This document shows positions 33,466-43,361 of a DNA stretch of 64,000 nucleotides, in pieces. This DNA comes from Thioclava atlantica. GTDB lineage: Bacteria; Pseudomonadota; Alphaproteobacteria; Rhodobacterales; Rhodobacteraceae. Positions within the stretch are counted from its first letter, which is position 1; every line of letters begins with the position of its first letter. The notes under the pieces were generated by a model. It searched no databases. It was not told the origin of the DNA and was given only the letters and a program-made list of their open reading frames with translations. Position numbers and translations under genes: made by a program. The stretch lies in assembly GCF_000737065.1 (NCBI RefSeq), contig NZ_AQRC01000010.1, positions 1-64,000 on the forward strand, in the 5' to 3' direction.

Positions 33466-34380
33466 TCACGGCGGCGCAAGACCGCTTTGGGCGGCCTCGC
33501 GTTCGAGCCGCACCACCTCGTCGCGCAGACCCTGCCCCAGGGCTTCGGCAAACCGCGTGAGTCGTTCCGAGCGGCGATCATCGGCGTGGCGGATGAGCCA
33601 GAAGGAGCGCTCGAGCCTCACCTCGTCGGCGAGCACACGCACCACGCCCGGCGCGAAGGGAATGGCGAAATCATGCACGATGCCGATCCCTGCCCCGGCC
33701 TGGATCATGTGCATCTGGACCGAGGCCGAGTTCGAGGCGAGCCCCACGACTTCCGCCTCGGTCTCGGCGAAATAGTCGAGCTCCTTGTCGAAGATCATGT
33801 CGGGGATATAGCCGATCATCCGGTGCGCGCGCAGATCGGCTTTGGTGCCGATCGAGGGCGATTTCGAAAGGTAGTCGCGATGCGCGGCCAGGCTGAGGTG
33901 GTAATCCGTGAGCTTCTGCACCGTGAGCCGCCCCGCCGTGGGACGCGACACCGCGATCGCCATGTCGGCCTCGCGCTTGGACAGGTTGAAGACCCGCGGA
34001 AGCGCGACCACCTGGATCTCGAGACCCGGATTGGCATCCGAGATCCGCGCGCAGACCTGCGGCAGGAGGTAATTCGCACAGCCATCGGGCGCACCGATCC
34101 TGAGCTGTCCGGACAACTGGCCGGCGATCCCCGAAAGCTCCTCCTCGGCCCCCGCGAAGGCCTGCTCGGCGCGTTCCGCATGGGGCAACAACCGATCGCC
34201 CGCCTCGGAGAGCGCGTAACCTTGCGGCGATTTCACGAAGAGCTTGGCTCCGAGGGTTTCCTCGAGCCGCGCGATCCGCCGCCCCACCGTGGCCGCATCG
34301 AGCTTCAGCCCGCGTCCGGCGCCGGACAGGCTCTCGGCGCGTGCGACGGCCAGGAAAATACGCAGATCATCCCAGTCCAC
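33466..34380 (-). CDS. LysR-family regulator divergent from mmsA
   Basis: This 304-residue LysR-type regulator has a winged HTH at about residues 1-60 (DWDDLRIFLAVARAESLSGA, then GRRIARLEETLGAKLF) and a periplasmic-binding-like effector domain at 90-290. I choose GTG 34380 because it starts at the family N-terminus and AAAGGTGG stands before it; ATG 34440 would add 20 unlike residues and overlap the operators. It is divergent from mmsA, and two similar palindromes lie in the gap. Control of mmsA is inferred. Confidence 0.88.
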   Translation of the reverse strand: MDWDDLRIFLAVARAESLSGAGRGLKLDAATVGRRIARLEETLGAKLFVKSPQGYALSEAGDRLLPHAERAEQAFAGAEEELSGIAGQLSGQLRIGAPDGCANYLLPQVCARISDANPGLEIQVVALPRVFNLSKREADMAIAVSRPTAGRLTVQKLTDYHLSLAAHRDYLSKSPSIGTKADLRAHRMIGYIPDMIFDKELDYFAETEAEVVGLASNSASVQMHMIQAGAGIGIVHDFAIPFAPGVVRVLADEVRLERSFWLIRHADDRRSERLTRFAEALGQGLRDEVVRLEREAAQSGLAPP

Positions 34381-34391
34381 GCTCGACCACC

Positions 34392-34448
34392 TTTGCGAAA
34401 TTGCAAAACGCTTTTGAGTTTCTTCCTCTTTTTTGCGCATTTTCGCAA
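34392..34448. promoter_or_regulatory. Two LysR-type operator palindromes between lysR and mmsA
   Basis: TTTGCGAAATTGCAAA (34392-34407) and TTGCGCATTTTCGCAA (34433-34448) are 16-base palindromes sharing TTGCG/GCAA arms. Their centres are 41 bases apart, near four helical turns. This fits a LysR-type recognition site plus a second site nearer the mmsA promoter. The first sits 12 bases upstream of the lysR start, as for autoregulation. Confidence 0.55.
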
Positions 34449-34492
34449 GGCTAGAGTCCGCGCAACACGAGTCTTTTCAGGAGGAGGTTCCC

Positions 34493-35992
34493 ATGGAAGA
34501 AATCGGCCATTGGATCAACGGCAAGCGCGTTGCGGGCAAATCGGGCCGCTTCAGCGATGTCTACAACCCGGCCACCGGCGAGGTGCAGGCGCGCGTGGCG
34601 CTCGCCACCCCGGAAGAGATCGACGCCGCGATCGCGGATGCCGCGAAGGCACAGCTCGAATGGCAGAAGGTCAACCCGCAGCGCCGCGCCCGGGTGATGA
34701 TGAAATTCGGCGCGCTGATCGAGCGCGACATGGACAAGCTCGCCGAGGCGCTCTCGCGCGAGCACGGCAAGACGCTGCCCGACGCGCGCGGCGACGTGCA
34801 GCGCGGCCTCGAGGTGATCGAGGTCTGCATGGGCGCGCCGTCCTTCCTCAAGGGCGAATATACCGACAATGCGGGCCCCGGCATCGACCTCTATTCGATG
34901 CGTCAGCCGCTTGGCGTGGTCGCGGGCATCACGCCCTTCAACTTCCCCGCCATGATCCCGCTGTGGAAGATGGGCCCGGCCCTCTCGGCGGGCAACGCGA
35001 TGATCCTCAAGCCCTCCGAGCGCGTGCCCACCACCGCTCTGATGCTGGCCGAACTGGCACAGGAAGCGGGCCTGCCCGACGGCGTGCTGCAGGTCATCAA
35101 CGGCGACAAGGAAGCCGTGGACACGATCCTCGACCACGAAACCGTCCAGGCCGTCGGCTTTGTCGGCTCGACCCCGATCGCGCAATACATCTACGGTCGC
35201 GCGGCGGCGAACGGCAAGCGCGCGCAATGTTTCGGCGGCGCGAAGAACCACATGCTGATCATGCCCGACGCCGACATGGACAAGGCTGCCGACGCGCTGA
35301 TCGGCTCGGGCTTCGGGGCTGCGGGCGAGCGCTGCATGGCGATCTCGGTCGCGGTTCCGGTGGGCGACGAGACCGCGGATGCGCTGATCGAGCGCCTCGT
35401 GCCGAAGATCGAAAAGCTGAAGGTCGGCCCCTATACCGGCGGCGAGGACGTGGATTACGGTCCCGTCATCACCTCGCAGGCCAAGCAGCGCATCGAGGGC
35501 CTGATCTCCTCGGGCGTCGAGCAGGGCGCGAAACTCGTCTGCGACGGGCGCGGCTTCTCGCTGCAGGGCTATGAGGACGGTTTCTTCGTCGGCCCGTCGC
35601 TGTTCGACAACGTCACCCCCGAGATGGATATCTACAAGGAAGAGATCTTCGGCCCGGTGCTGTCGATGGTGCGCGCGAAGAACTATGACGACGCGCTCAA
35701 CCTCGTGATCGACAACCCCTATGGCAACGGCACCTCGATCTTCACCGCTGATGGCGACACCGCGCGCGATTTCGCCTCGAACGTGAATGTCGGCATGGTC
35801 GGCATCAACTTCCCGATCCCCGTGCCACTGTCCTACTACACCTTCGGCGGCTGGAAGAAATCGGCCTTCGGCGATCTCAACCAGTACGGCCCCGACGCGT
35901 TCCGGTTCTACACCAAGACCAAGACCGTCACCGCGCGCTGGTTCTCGGGCATCAAGGATGGCGCGAGCTTCAACTTCAAGGCGCTCGACTGA
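34493..35992 (+). CDS. mmsA: Methylmalonate-semialdehyde dehydrogenase (CoA-acylating)
   Basis: This 499-residue aldehyde dehydrogenase family enzyme turns (methyl)malonate semialdehyde into propionyl-CoA or acetyl-CoA with NAD and CoA, in valine, pyrimidine or inositol breakdown. Catalytic Cys281 is in GAAGERCMAISVAV. The MmsA features are GITPFNFPAMIPLWK near 140 and FGGAKNHMLIMPDAD near 245, with Asn in place of the general-base Glu region seen in other aldehyde dehydrogenases. GGAGGAGG precedes ATG 34493. The divergent LysR regulator probably controls it. Other valine-pathway genes are not in the window. Confidence 0.94.
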   Translation: MEEIGHWINGKRVAGKSGRFSDVYNPATGEVQARVALATPEEIDAAIADAAKAQLEWQKVNPQRRARVMMKFGALIERDMDKLAEALSREHGKTLPDARGDVQRGLEVIEVCMGAPSFLKGEYTDNAGPGIDLYSMRQPLGVVAGITPFNFPAMIPLWKMGPALSAGNAMILKPSERVPTTALMLAELAQEAGLPDGVLQVINGDKEAVDTILDHETVQAVGFVGSTPIAQYIYGRAAANGKRAQCFGGAKNHMLIMPDADMDKAADALIGSGFGAAGERCMAISVAVPVGDETADALIERLVPKIEKLKVGPYTGGEDVDYGPVITSQAKQRIEGLISSGVEQGAKLVCDGRGFSLQGYEDGFFVGPSLFDNVTPEMDIYKEEIFGPVLSMVRAKNYDDALNLVIDNPYGNGTSIFTADGDTARDFASNVNVGMVGINFPIPVPLSYYTFGGWKKSAFGDLNQYGPDAFRFYTKTKTVTARWFSGIKDGASFNFKALD

Positions 35993-36072
35993 GCCTTGCG
36001 GCGGCGGCCGCCTCGGCGGCCTCTGCCACGGACGAACCGCAACGCCCCGCCCGAAACGGCGGGGCGTTCGCG

Positions 36073-36423
36073 TCAGAGGATCTCCCAGTCGTCCTCGTGC
36101 GACACGCCGCCGAGCGCGATCCAATCCGCCCGCACCCGCGCCACGCGCGTATCCCCCCAGGTCTTGAACACGATCTCGAAGCCTTCGGGGGTGACCTTCT
36201 CCGCGGCGACGTCCATGCGCCCGTTATGGTTGCAATCGAGATCCCACATCGACAGCGAGACATGCACCATCGGCGCGGACCGGAAGCCCTCAGCGAAACG
36301 AACCGGCTTGCGCAGCGCGCGCGGCCCCTCGCCGTCCCACATCTCGCCGCCATCCTGAAAATCGGAGAACAGCACGAGCGAACCCTGCTGCATTCCCAGA
36401 CGATGGCTTTCGACGGTAATCAT
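36073..36423 (-). CDS. H-type lectin domain protein downstream of the atp operon
   Basis: This 116-residue protein consists of one H-type lectin domain. Landmarks are GSLVLFSDFQDGGEMW near the N-terminus, FAEGFRSAPMVHVSLSMWDLD in the middle and the C-terminal ARVRADWIALGG. It has no signal peptide. ATG 36423 is preferred; a TTG two codons earlier at 36429 is possible. It follows atpC on the same strand, but the atp terminator lies between. As I recall, many Rhodobacterales keep this gene next to atpC. Its function is unknown. Confidence 0.8.
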   Translation of the reverse strand: MITVESHRLGMQQGSLVLFSDFQDGGEMWDGEGPRALRKPVRFAEGFRSAPMVHVSLSMWDLDCNHNGRMDVAAEKVTPEGFEIVFKTWGDTRVARVRADWIALGGVSHEDDWEIL

Positions 36424-36474
36424 CCCCAAAGTGCCTCTCCCCGCATCCCGGACAATCTACGCGCGAGTTAGCCA

Positions 36475-36502
36475 AGAAAAAAGCCCCGGAAAACCGGGGC
36501 TT
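36475..36502 (-). terminator. Terminator of the atp operon
   Basis: On the minus strand AAGCCCCGG and CCGGGGCTT form a perfect 9-bp stem with a TTTT loop, followed by a run of six T (36475-36480 on the complement). It lies 25 bases after the atpC stop. Confidence 0.9.
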
Positions 36503-36526
36503 CCTTCAATCTCGTGATGCGGGGGC

Positions 36527-36928
36527 TCAGCCCAGCATATGCGAACCGAGCGCTTCCATGTCGGCCAGCAGCTTGGCGGTCATGTCGGCCACCGACGGAT
36601 GCGCCTCGTCATGAACGCGGCGGGCCTCCTCGATCAGGCGATCGTGGACTTCCTTGGTGAACTCTTCCGCCGGAAGCGAGCGCTCGGCCAGAACCGTGAC
36701 GCCCTCGGGGCTGATCTCGGCAAAGCCACCCGTCACCGCGTAGCTCTGGGTTTCCGAACGCGTCACCAGCGTCAGCTTGCCGGGCCGCAGCGTGGTCAGC
36801 ATCGGTGCGTGGCCGGGCATGACCGTGAGGTCACCATCCGCGCCGGGCACCATGACCTCGACCGCTTCCTCGACAGAGGCGAGCTTGCGCTCGGGTGCGA
36901 CCAGGTCGAATTGCATCGTGTCGGCCAT
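36527..36928 (-). CDS. atpC: ATP synthase F1 epsilon subunit
   Basis: This 133-residue epsilon subunit is part of the rotor stalk and regulates ATP hydrolysis. The N-terminal beta-sandwich has MQFDLVAPERKLASVEEAVE and GDLTVMPGHAPMLTTLRPG. The C-terminal helical hairpin is short, as in many Alphaproteobacteria. It follows atpD by 9 bases and is the last gene of the operon before a strong terminator. Confidence 0.96.
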   Translation of the reverse strand: MADTMQFDLVAPERKLASVEEAVEVMVPGADGDLTVMPGHAPMLTTLRPGKLTLVTRSETQSYAVTGGFAEISPEGVTVLAERSLPAEEFTKEVHDRLIEEARRVHDEAHPSVADMTAKLLADMEALGSHMLG

Positions 36929-36937
36929 AACGCCTCC

Positions 36938-38377
<1,440 letters not shown>

Positions 38378-39259
38378 TCAGAGCGCCTCGGCGCCCGAAA
38401 TGATTTCGATGAGTTCCTTGGTGATCGCGGCCTGACGCGAGCGGTTGTATTCGATCGTCAGCTTGTCGATCATCTCACCCGCGTTGCGCGTCGCGCTGTC
38501 CATGGCGGACATGCGCGCACCTTGTTCCGAGGCACCGTTTTCCAGCAGAGCGGTGAAGATCTGCGTGGCGATCCCGCGCGGAAGCAGGTCGGTGAGGATC
38601 TGCGTTTCGCTGGGCTCGTAATCGTAATTGACCGTCGGCACATGCTCTTCGCCCTCTTCCTGTTCGTAGGAAGCGGGGATGATCTGCTTTGCCGTCGGCT
38701 TCTGGCTGATCACGCTCTCGAAAATCGAGAAATAGATCGTCGCGACGTCGAACTCGCCGTTGTCGAAGCGGCCGATCAGATCGCGCGCAATGCGCTGCGC
38801 GTCGTCATAGCTCAGCTTCTTGACTTCGCTCAGGTCGACATGGCCGACGAAATACTGGCCGTATTCACGGCGCAGCGCGTCGCGGCCCTTCTTGCCGACG
38901 GTGAGGATCTTCACCTCTTTGCCTTCGGCGAGAAGCTTGTCGGCATGCTGCCGGGCGAGCTTGGCGATATTGGCGTTGAAGCCACCGCACAGGCCCCGCT
39001 CGGCGGTCATCACCACCAGAAGCTGGGTTCTGTCCGAGCCGGTGCCGCGCAGCAGGAGCGGGGCATTGTCCGCTCCCTTCACCGAGCCCGCGAGCCCCGC
39101 CATCACGGCATGCATCCGTTCGGCATAGGGGCGCGCGGCTTCGGCGCTTTCCTGAGCGCGGCGCAGCTTGGCCGCGGCGACCATCTGCATCGCCTTGGTG
39201 ATCTTCCGCGTGTTCTTGACGCTTCCGATCCTGTTTTTCAGGTCCTTAAGGCTGGGCAT
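38378..39259 (-). CDS. atpG: ATP synthase F1 gamma subunit
   Basis: This 293-residue central rotor shaft of F1 has two long coiled-coil helices at its ends: [20 protein letters not shown] and the C-terminal [34 protein letters not shown] is the conserved globular-domain start. It lies between atpA and atpD in the standard order. Confidence 0.97.
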   Translation of the reverse strand: MPSLKDLKNRIGSVKNTRKITKAMQMVAAAKLRRAQESAEAARPYAERMHAVMAGLAGSVKGADNAPLLLRGTGSDRTQLLVVMTAERGLCGGFNANIAKLARQHADKLLAEGKEVKILTVGKKGRDALRREYGQYFVGHVDLSEVKKLSYDDAQRIARDLIGRFDNGEFDVATIYFSIFESVISQKPTAKQIIPASYEQEEGEEHVPTVNYDYEPSETQILTDLLPRGIATQIFTALLENGASEQGARMSAMDSATRNAGEMIDKLTIEYNRSRQAAITKELIEIISGAEAL

Positions 39260-39280
39260 GTCCCTGTCCTTTCAGGCCAA

Positions 39281-40810
39281 TCACGCGAAGGTCTTGGCGA
39301 ATTCGTCGATAGCGGCTTTCAGCTTGTCGGCGGCCTCGCCCTTGATCTTCGGGTCGTCATTGGTGAGCCACTCGAGGATGTCCTTGCGCGAGTTGCGCAG
39401 GTAGTCGAGCAGGCCCTTCTCGAACTTGCCGACTTCCGAGACCGGGATCTTGTCGAGATAGCCGTTGGTGCCGGCGAAGATGACGGCCACGATTTCCGCG
39501 TTGGTGAGCGGCGAATACTGCGGCTGCTTCATCAGCTCGGTCAGGCGCGCACCGCGGTTCAGGAGCTTTTGCGTCGCGGCGTCGAGATCCGAGCCGAACT
39601 GGGCGAAAGCCGCCATTTCGCGATACTGGGCGAGTTCGAGTTTCACCGGACCGGCGACCGACTTCATCGAGTTGGTCTGGGCCGAGGAGCCGACGCGCGA
39701 CACCGACAGACCGGTGTTCACGGCCGGACGGATACCCTGGTAGAAGAGTTCCGTCTCGAGGAAGATCTGACCGTCGGTGATCGAGATCACGTTGGTCGGG
39801 ATATAGGCCGACACGTCGCCCGCCTGGGTTTCGATGATCGGCAGCGCGGTGAGCGAGCCCGAACCGAAATCCTCGTTCAGCTTCGCCGAACGCTCGAGCA
39901 GGCGCGAATGGAGGTAGAACACGTCGCCCGGATAGGCTTCGCGGCCCGGCGGACGGCGCAGCAGAAGCGACATCTGACGATAGGCGACGGCCTGCTTCGA
40001 GAGGTCATCATAGATGATCAGCGCGTGCATGCCGTTGTCGCGGAAATACTCGGCCATCGCGGTCGCGGTATAGGGCGCGAGGTACTGCATCGGAGCCGGG
40101 TCCGACGCGGTCGCGGCGATCACGGTGGTGTATTCGATCGCACCGGTCTCTTCGAGCTTCTTCACGAGCTGCGCCACGGTCGAACGCTTCTGGCCGACGG
40201 CCACGTAGAAGCAGTGCAGCTTGTTCTCGGGATCGGCGTCGTTATACGACTTCTGGTTCAGGATCGTGTCGAGCGCGATCGCGGTCTTGCCGGTCTGACG
40301 GTCGCCGATGACCAGCTCGCGCTGACCGCGGCCGATCGGGATCATGGCGTCGACCGATTTCAGGCCGGTCGCCATCGGCTCGTGCACCGATTTACGCGGG
40401 ATGATGCCCGGCGCCTTCACGTCGGCCACGCGACGCTCGGCCGCCTCGATGGCGCCCTTGCCGTCGAGCGGGTTGCCGAGGCCGTCGACGACGCGGCCCA
40501 GAAGGCCCTTGCCAACCGGCACGTCCACGATGGAGTTGGTGCGCTTGACGGTGTCGCCTTCTTTGATGTCCTGGTCCGAACCGAAGATAACGACGCCGAC
40601 ATTGTCGCTTTCGAGGTTCAGGGCCATCCCGCGGATACCACCGGGGAATTCGACCATTTCGCCGGCCTGAACGCTGTCGAGGCCGTAGACGCGCGCAATG
40701 CCGTCACCGACCGAAAGCACGCGGCCAACTTCGGCCACTTGGGCGTCCTGCCCGAAATTCTTGATCTGCTCCTTGAGGATCGCAGAAATCTCAGCTGCTT
40801 GGATGCCCAT
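39281..40810 (-). CDS. atpA: ATP synthase F1 alpha subunit
   Basis: This 509-residue non-catalytic nucleotide-binding subunit of F1 has the P-loop GDRQTGKT at about residues 170-177, and the regulatory arginine region [10 protein letters not shown] near 375. The N-terminus ([16 protein letters not shown]) binds the delta subunit. ATG 40810 lies directly next to the atpH stop, so the two are likely coupled. The length is typical. Confidence 0.98.
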   Translation of the reverse strand: MGIQAAEISAILKEQIKNFGQDAQVAEVGRVLSVGDGIARVYGLDSVQAGEMVEFPGGIRGMALNLESDNVGVVIFGSDQDIKEGDTVKRTNSIVDVPVGKGLLGRVVDGLGNPLDGKGAIEAAERRVADVKAPGIIPRKSVHEPMATGLKSVDAMIPIGRGQRELVIGDRQTGKTAIALDTILNQKSYNDADPENKLHCFYVAVGQKRSTVAQLVKKLEETGAIEYTTVIAATASDPAPMQYLAPYTATAMAEYFRDNGMHALIIYDDLSKQAVAYRQMSLLLRRPPGREAYPGDVFYLHSRLLERSAKLNEDFGSGSLTALPIIETQAGDVSAYIPTNVISITDGQIFLETELFYQGIRPAVNTGLSVSRVGSSAQTNSMKSVAGPVKLELAQYREMAAFAQFGSDLDAATQKLLNRGARLTELMKQPQYSPLTNAEIVAVIFAGTNGYLDKIPVSEVGKFEKGLLDYLRNSRKDILEWLTNDDPKIKGEAADKLKAAIDEFAKTFA

Positions 40811-41371
40811 TTATCCAACCTCTTTCATGGCGTTCTTGAGAGAAGCGAGCTTCGAGCGGATCGACGTGTCGACCATGCGCGAGCCCAGCTTGACGATCAT
40901 GCCGCCGATGAGACTTTCATCGACCGCGGTGTTCAGCTTGACGGTCTTGCCCGTCTGGTTCTTCAGGGTTTCGGCGAGCTTGGCAGCCTGAGCGGCGGTC
41001 AGCTCGGAAGCGGAAGTGACATCCGCCGTGACTTCGCCCTTCTCCTCGGCAATCAGCTCCGAGAGGGACTTGAGCAGTTGCGGCAACGTGAAGAGACGCC
41101 GCTTCGCCGCCATCAGCTGGAGGCCGTTTGACATCGGCTCCGACAGGCCCATCTTCGCGCCAAGCGCACCGATCGCGGCGGCCTGAGCGTCCCGGCCATA
41201 GACCGGCGAAGAGATCATTTCGCGCAGCTCCGCCGAACCGGCCAGCGACTCCGAGAGCGCCGTCACATCGGCTTCGAGCGCCGGCAGGGAATTGGCCTCG
41301 CGCGACAGTTCAAAAATGGCCAGCGCGTAGCGGCCGGCGATGCTTGCGGAAATCGAAGCTGGTTCGGACAC
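40811..41371 (-). CDS. atpH: ATP synthase F1 delta subunit
   Basis: This 186-residue delta subunit joins F1 to the peripheral stalk. The N-terminal helical domain opens with SISASIAGRYALAIFELS, and the C-terminal part has the family end DESLIGGMIVKLGSRMVDTSIRSKL. The start is GTG 41371 (MSEPASIS), with GGAAGGG upstream; extending to 41509 would read into the probable promoter. It is the first gene of atpHAGDC. The Fo genes are elsewhere, as usual in this order. Confidence 0.95.
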   Translation of the reverse strand: MSEPASISASIAGRYALAIFELSREANSLPALEADVTALSESLAGSAELREMISSPVYGRDAQAAAIGALGAKMGLSEPMSNGLQLMAAKRRLFTLPQLLKSLSELIAEEKGEVTADVTSASELTAAQAAKLAETLKNQTGKTVKLNTAVDESLIGGMIVKLGSRMVDTSIRSKLASLKNAMKEVG

Positions 41372-41765
41372 GTCCACCCTTCCGATGCTTGTTGTCCTCC
41401 GCGCGCGACCCGGAACAGGTCTTGCGGAGGGTCTCCCCCGACGCGGAAGGTCGAGGCCTCTACGTCGCTTATCGGGGAGGCTAGTAGCAGAGCAATCCCC
41501 CCCTCGCAACCATCTTAAGCACGAGAATGTGAGCAGAAGCGCAGCATTTCCGGTCTCGTCGCGAGAAGGTGACAGAGAGCGAAGGAAAATGAGGGCGCTA
41601 ACAGATATTTCCGCTCGGCGCGGCGCATTGCCGCGCGAGGTGATTCACCCGCCGATTGCGCGCCAGATAGACCGCGCGCCGCATTCTTTCCCCGACAGCC
41701 CTGCACCCGGCAGGTGATTGCGCGGCGGCCGCACGGGGCATCGCGATCCTTGCGGGCCGCGAGGC
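41372..41765. other. Gene-free leader and upstream region of the atp operon
   Basis: No credible gene lies between the atpH start and the methyltransferase stop. It contains the atp promoter candidate (41481-41509) and, at 41590-41603, TGAGGGCGCTAACA. The right half of that string matches the operator found upstream of the gap genes, but its left half has two mismatches. I see no tRNA or other RNA gene in it. Confidence 0.5.
41481..41509 (-). promoter_or_regulatory. Sigma-70-like promoter for the atp operon
   Basis: Read on the minus strand, TTGCGA (41504-41509) and TACTAG (41481-41486) are 17 bases apart, placing the transcript start about 100 bases upstream of atpH. The -10 box is only fair. 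Confidence 0.45.
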
Positions 41766-42524
41766 TCAGACCGGGTCGGAAACCGGCTTCACGGCGCCTT
41801 CAAGAATCGAGAGCGGCCTGCGCACGCGCGCGCCCAGCCCCGAATTGTGCCGCGCATGGACCTGCTTGGAGACCTCGAGCATGATCACGCCCGACGCGAG
41901 CGCGCCTGAAACCCGCGTGCCGACCCGTTCCCACATCGCGGCGGAACGCAGCCAGAAGCGGCGTTGGCTGGGCGGGATGTAGAGCGCTCCGGAATGGCGT
42001 TCGGGCACGAAGCCCGAGCGCCGGGCGAGCTGGTCGAGCTGTCCCAGCGTGTAGGGCTTGCCGAAGCCGAAGGGCGTGGTCTCGCGCGGGGCCCAGAGAC
42101 CGGCGCGATTGGGCACGATGAAGAGCGCGCGCCCGCCGGGGCCCAGCACGCGCCAGCATTCCTCCATCAGCGCCTCGGAATTGTCCGAGGTCTCGAGCCC
42201 GTGCATCACGACGAGACGATCGACGCGCCCCGTCTCGAGCGGCCAGCGCGCCTCCTCGCACAGCACCGAGACATTCGGCATCCCCGCGGGCCAGGGCATC
42301 ACCCCCTGCCCCGCTGGCATCAACCCGATCACCCGGCGCGCAGATTCCAGATAGGGTCGCAGCAAGGGCACCGCGAAGCCGAAGCCCGCGACGGTGAGCC
42401 CCGCCAGTTGCGGCCCCGTCGCCGGCCAGAGCGCGAGCATGCGATCGCGGATCGCACGTTGCGCGGCACGGCCGAGCTGCGTCCGATAGTAGAAGTTCCG
42501 CAAGTCGAGCACGTCCAGATGCAT
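41766..42524 (-). CDS. Class I SAM-dependent methyltransferase
   Basis: This 252-residue methyltransferase-like protein has a degenerate SAM-binding start, [19 protein letters not shown], lacking the usual GxGxG spacing, then [26 protein letters not shown] and [19 protein letters not shown], the post-motif typical of Methyltransf_11. The C-terminal third carries a distinct basic region ([16 protein letters not shown]). It is divergent from gloB with about 60 bases between starts. This pairing is, as I recall, common in Alphaproteobacteria. The substrate is unknown. Confidence 0.8.
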   Translation of the reverse strand: MHLDVLDLRNFYYRTQLGRAAQRAIRDRMLALWPATGPQLAGLTVAGFGFAVPLLRPYLESARRVIGLMPAGQGVMPWPAGMPNVSVLCEEARWPLETGRVDRLVVMHGLETSDNSEALMEECWRVLGPGGRALFIVPNRAGLWAPRETTPFGFGKPYTLGQLDQLARRSGFVPERHSGALYIPPSQRRFWLRSAAMWERVGTRVSGALASGVIMLEVSKQVHARHNSGLGARVRRPLSILEGAVKPVSDPV

Positions 42525-42586
42525 TGCGCCTTCCGCTTCCTTGGGCTTAGTTATGCGACAGGATAATCAATGCGGTAGAAAAGACC

Positions 42587-43357
42587 ATGGCCGTCGAATT
42601 GCTGATCGTCCCCTGCCTGGCGGACAACTACGCTTATGTCGTGCACGAAGCCGCGACCGATACGACAACCGTGATCGACGTCCCCGAGGCGCCGCCGGTG
42701 CTCAAGGCGCTCACCGAACGCGGCTGGAAGGCGAACCTGATCCTGATCACGCATCATCATGCCGATCATATCGAGGGCGTGCAGGCCTTAGCCGCGGCGA
42801 CCGGCGCGAAGGTCGTCGGCGCGGCTGCGGATGCGCATCGCTTGCCTGCGCTCGATCAGGAGGTCCGTCCCGGCGAGATGCTCCCGATCGGGATGGAAAA
42901 GGTCGAGGTCATGGACGCACCGGGCCATACGGTGGGCCATATCGCCTATTACTTCCCCGATGCGGGGCTCCTGTTCTCGGGCGACAGCCTGATGAGCTGG
43001 GGGTGCGGACGGCTCTTCGAGGGCTCGGCGGCGCAGATGCACGACACGTTGACGCGCTTTGCCGAATTGCCGGACGAAACGCTGGTCTGCTCGGGGCACG
43101 AATATACCGAGGCCAATGGCCGGTTTGCGCTCTCGATCGAGCCGGACAATCCGAACCTGCTCGCCCGGATGGAGGAGGTGCGTGCGGCGCGTTCCCAGAT
43201 GCGCCCGACCCTGCCGGTGGAACTCGGGCTCGAGAAGGCGACGAACCCCTTCCTGCGCGGCGGCGATCCTGCGATGCGCCGTGCGCTCGGCCTGGCCGAC
43301 GATGCCAGCCCGCTCGCCGTCTTCACCGAGGCGCGCGCCCGCAAGGACCGGTTCTGA
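42587..43357 (+). CDS. gloB: Hydroxyacylglutathione hydrolase (glyoxalase II)
   Basis: This 256-residue metallo-beta-lactamase-fold enzyme hydrolyses S-D-lactoylglutathione to lactate and glutathione, the last step of methylglyoxal detoxification. The metal motif THHHADHIEG lies near residue 55. DAPGHTVGHIAYY supplies the next His, SGDSLMSWGCGRLF the bridging Asp and CSGHEYTEAN a further His. The C-terminal HAGH domain carries the glutathione-binding residues (FLRGGDPAMRRAL). Start and length are normal. It converges on the ClC gene with 4 bases between. Confidence 0.93.
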   Translation: MAVELLIVPCLADNYAYVVHEAATDTTTVIDVPEAPPVLKALTERGWKANLILITHHHADHIEGVQALAAATGAKVVGAAADAHRLPALDQEVRPGEMLPIGMEKVEVMDAPGHTVGHIAYYFPDAGLLFSGDSLMSWGCGRLFEGSAAQMHDTLTRFAELPDETLVCSGHEYTEANGRFALSIEPDNPNLLARMEEVRAARSQMRPTLPVELGLEKATNPFLRGGDPAMRRALGLADDASPLAVFTEARARKDRF

Positions 43358-43361
43358 GAGA

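Noticed and set aside
32899-35574. An 891-codon + strand frame overlapping the CBS, lysR and mmsA genes.
   Set aside because: It crosses genes on both strands in wrong frames; each region is better explained by the annotated gene.
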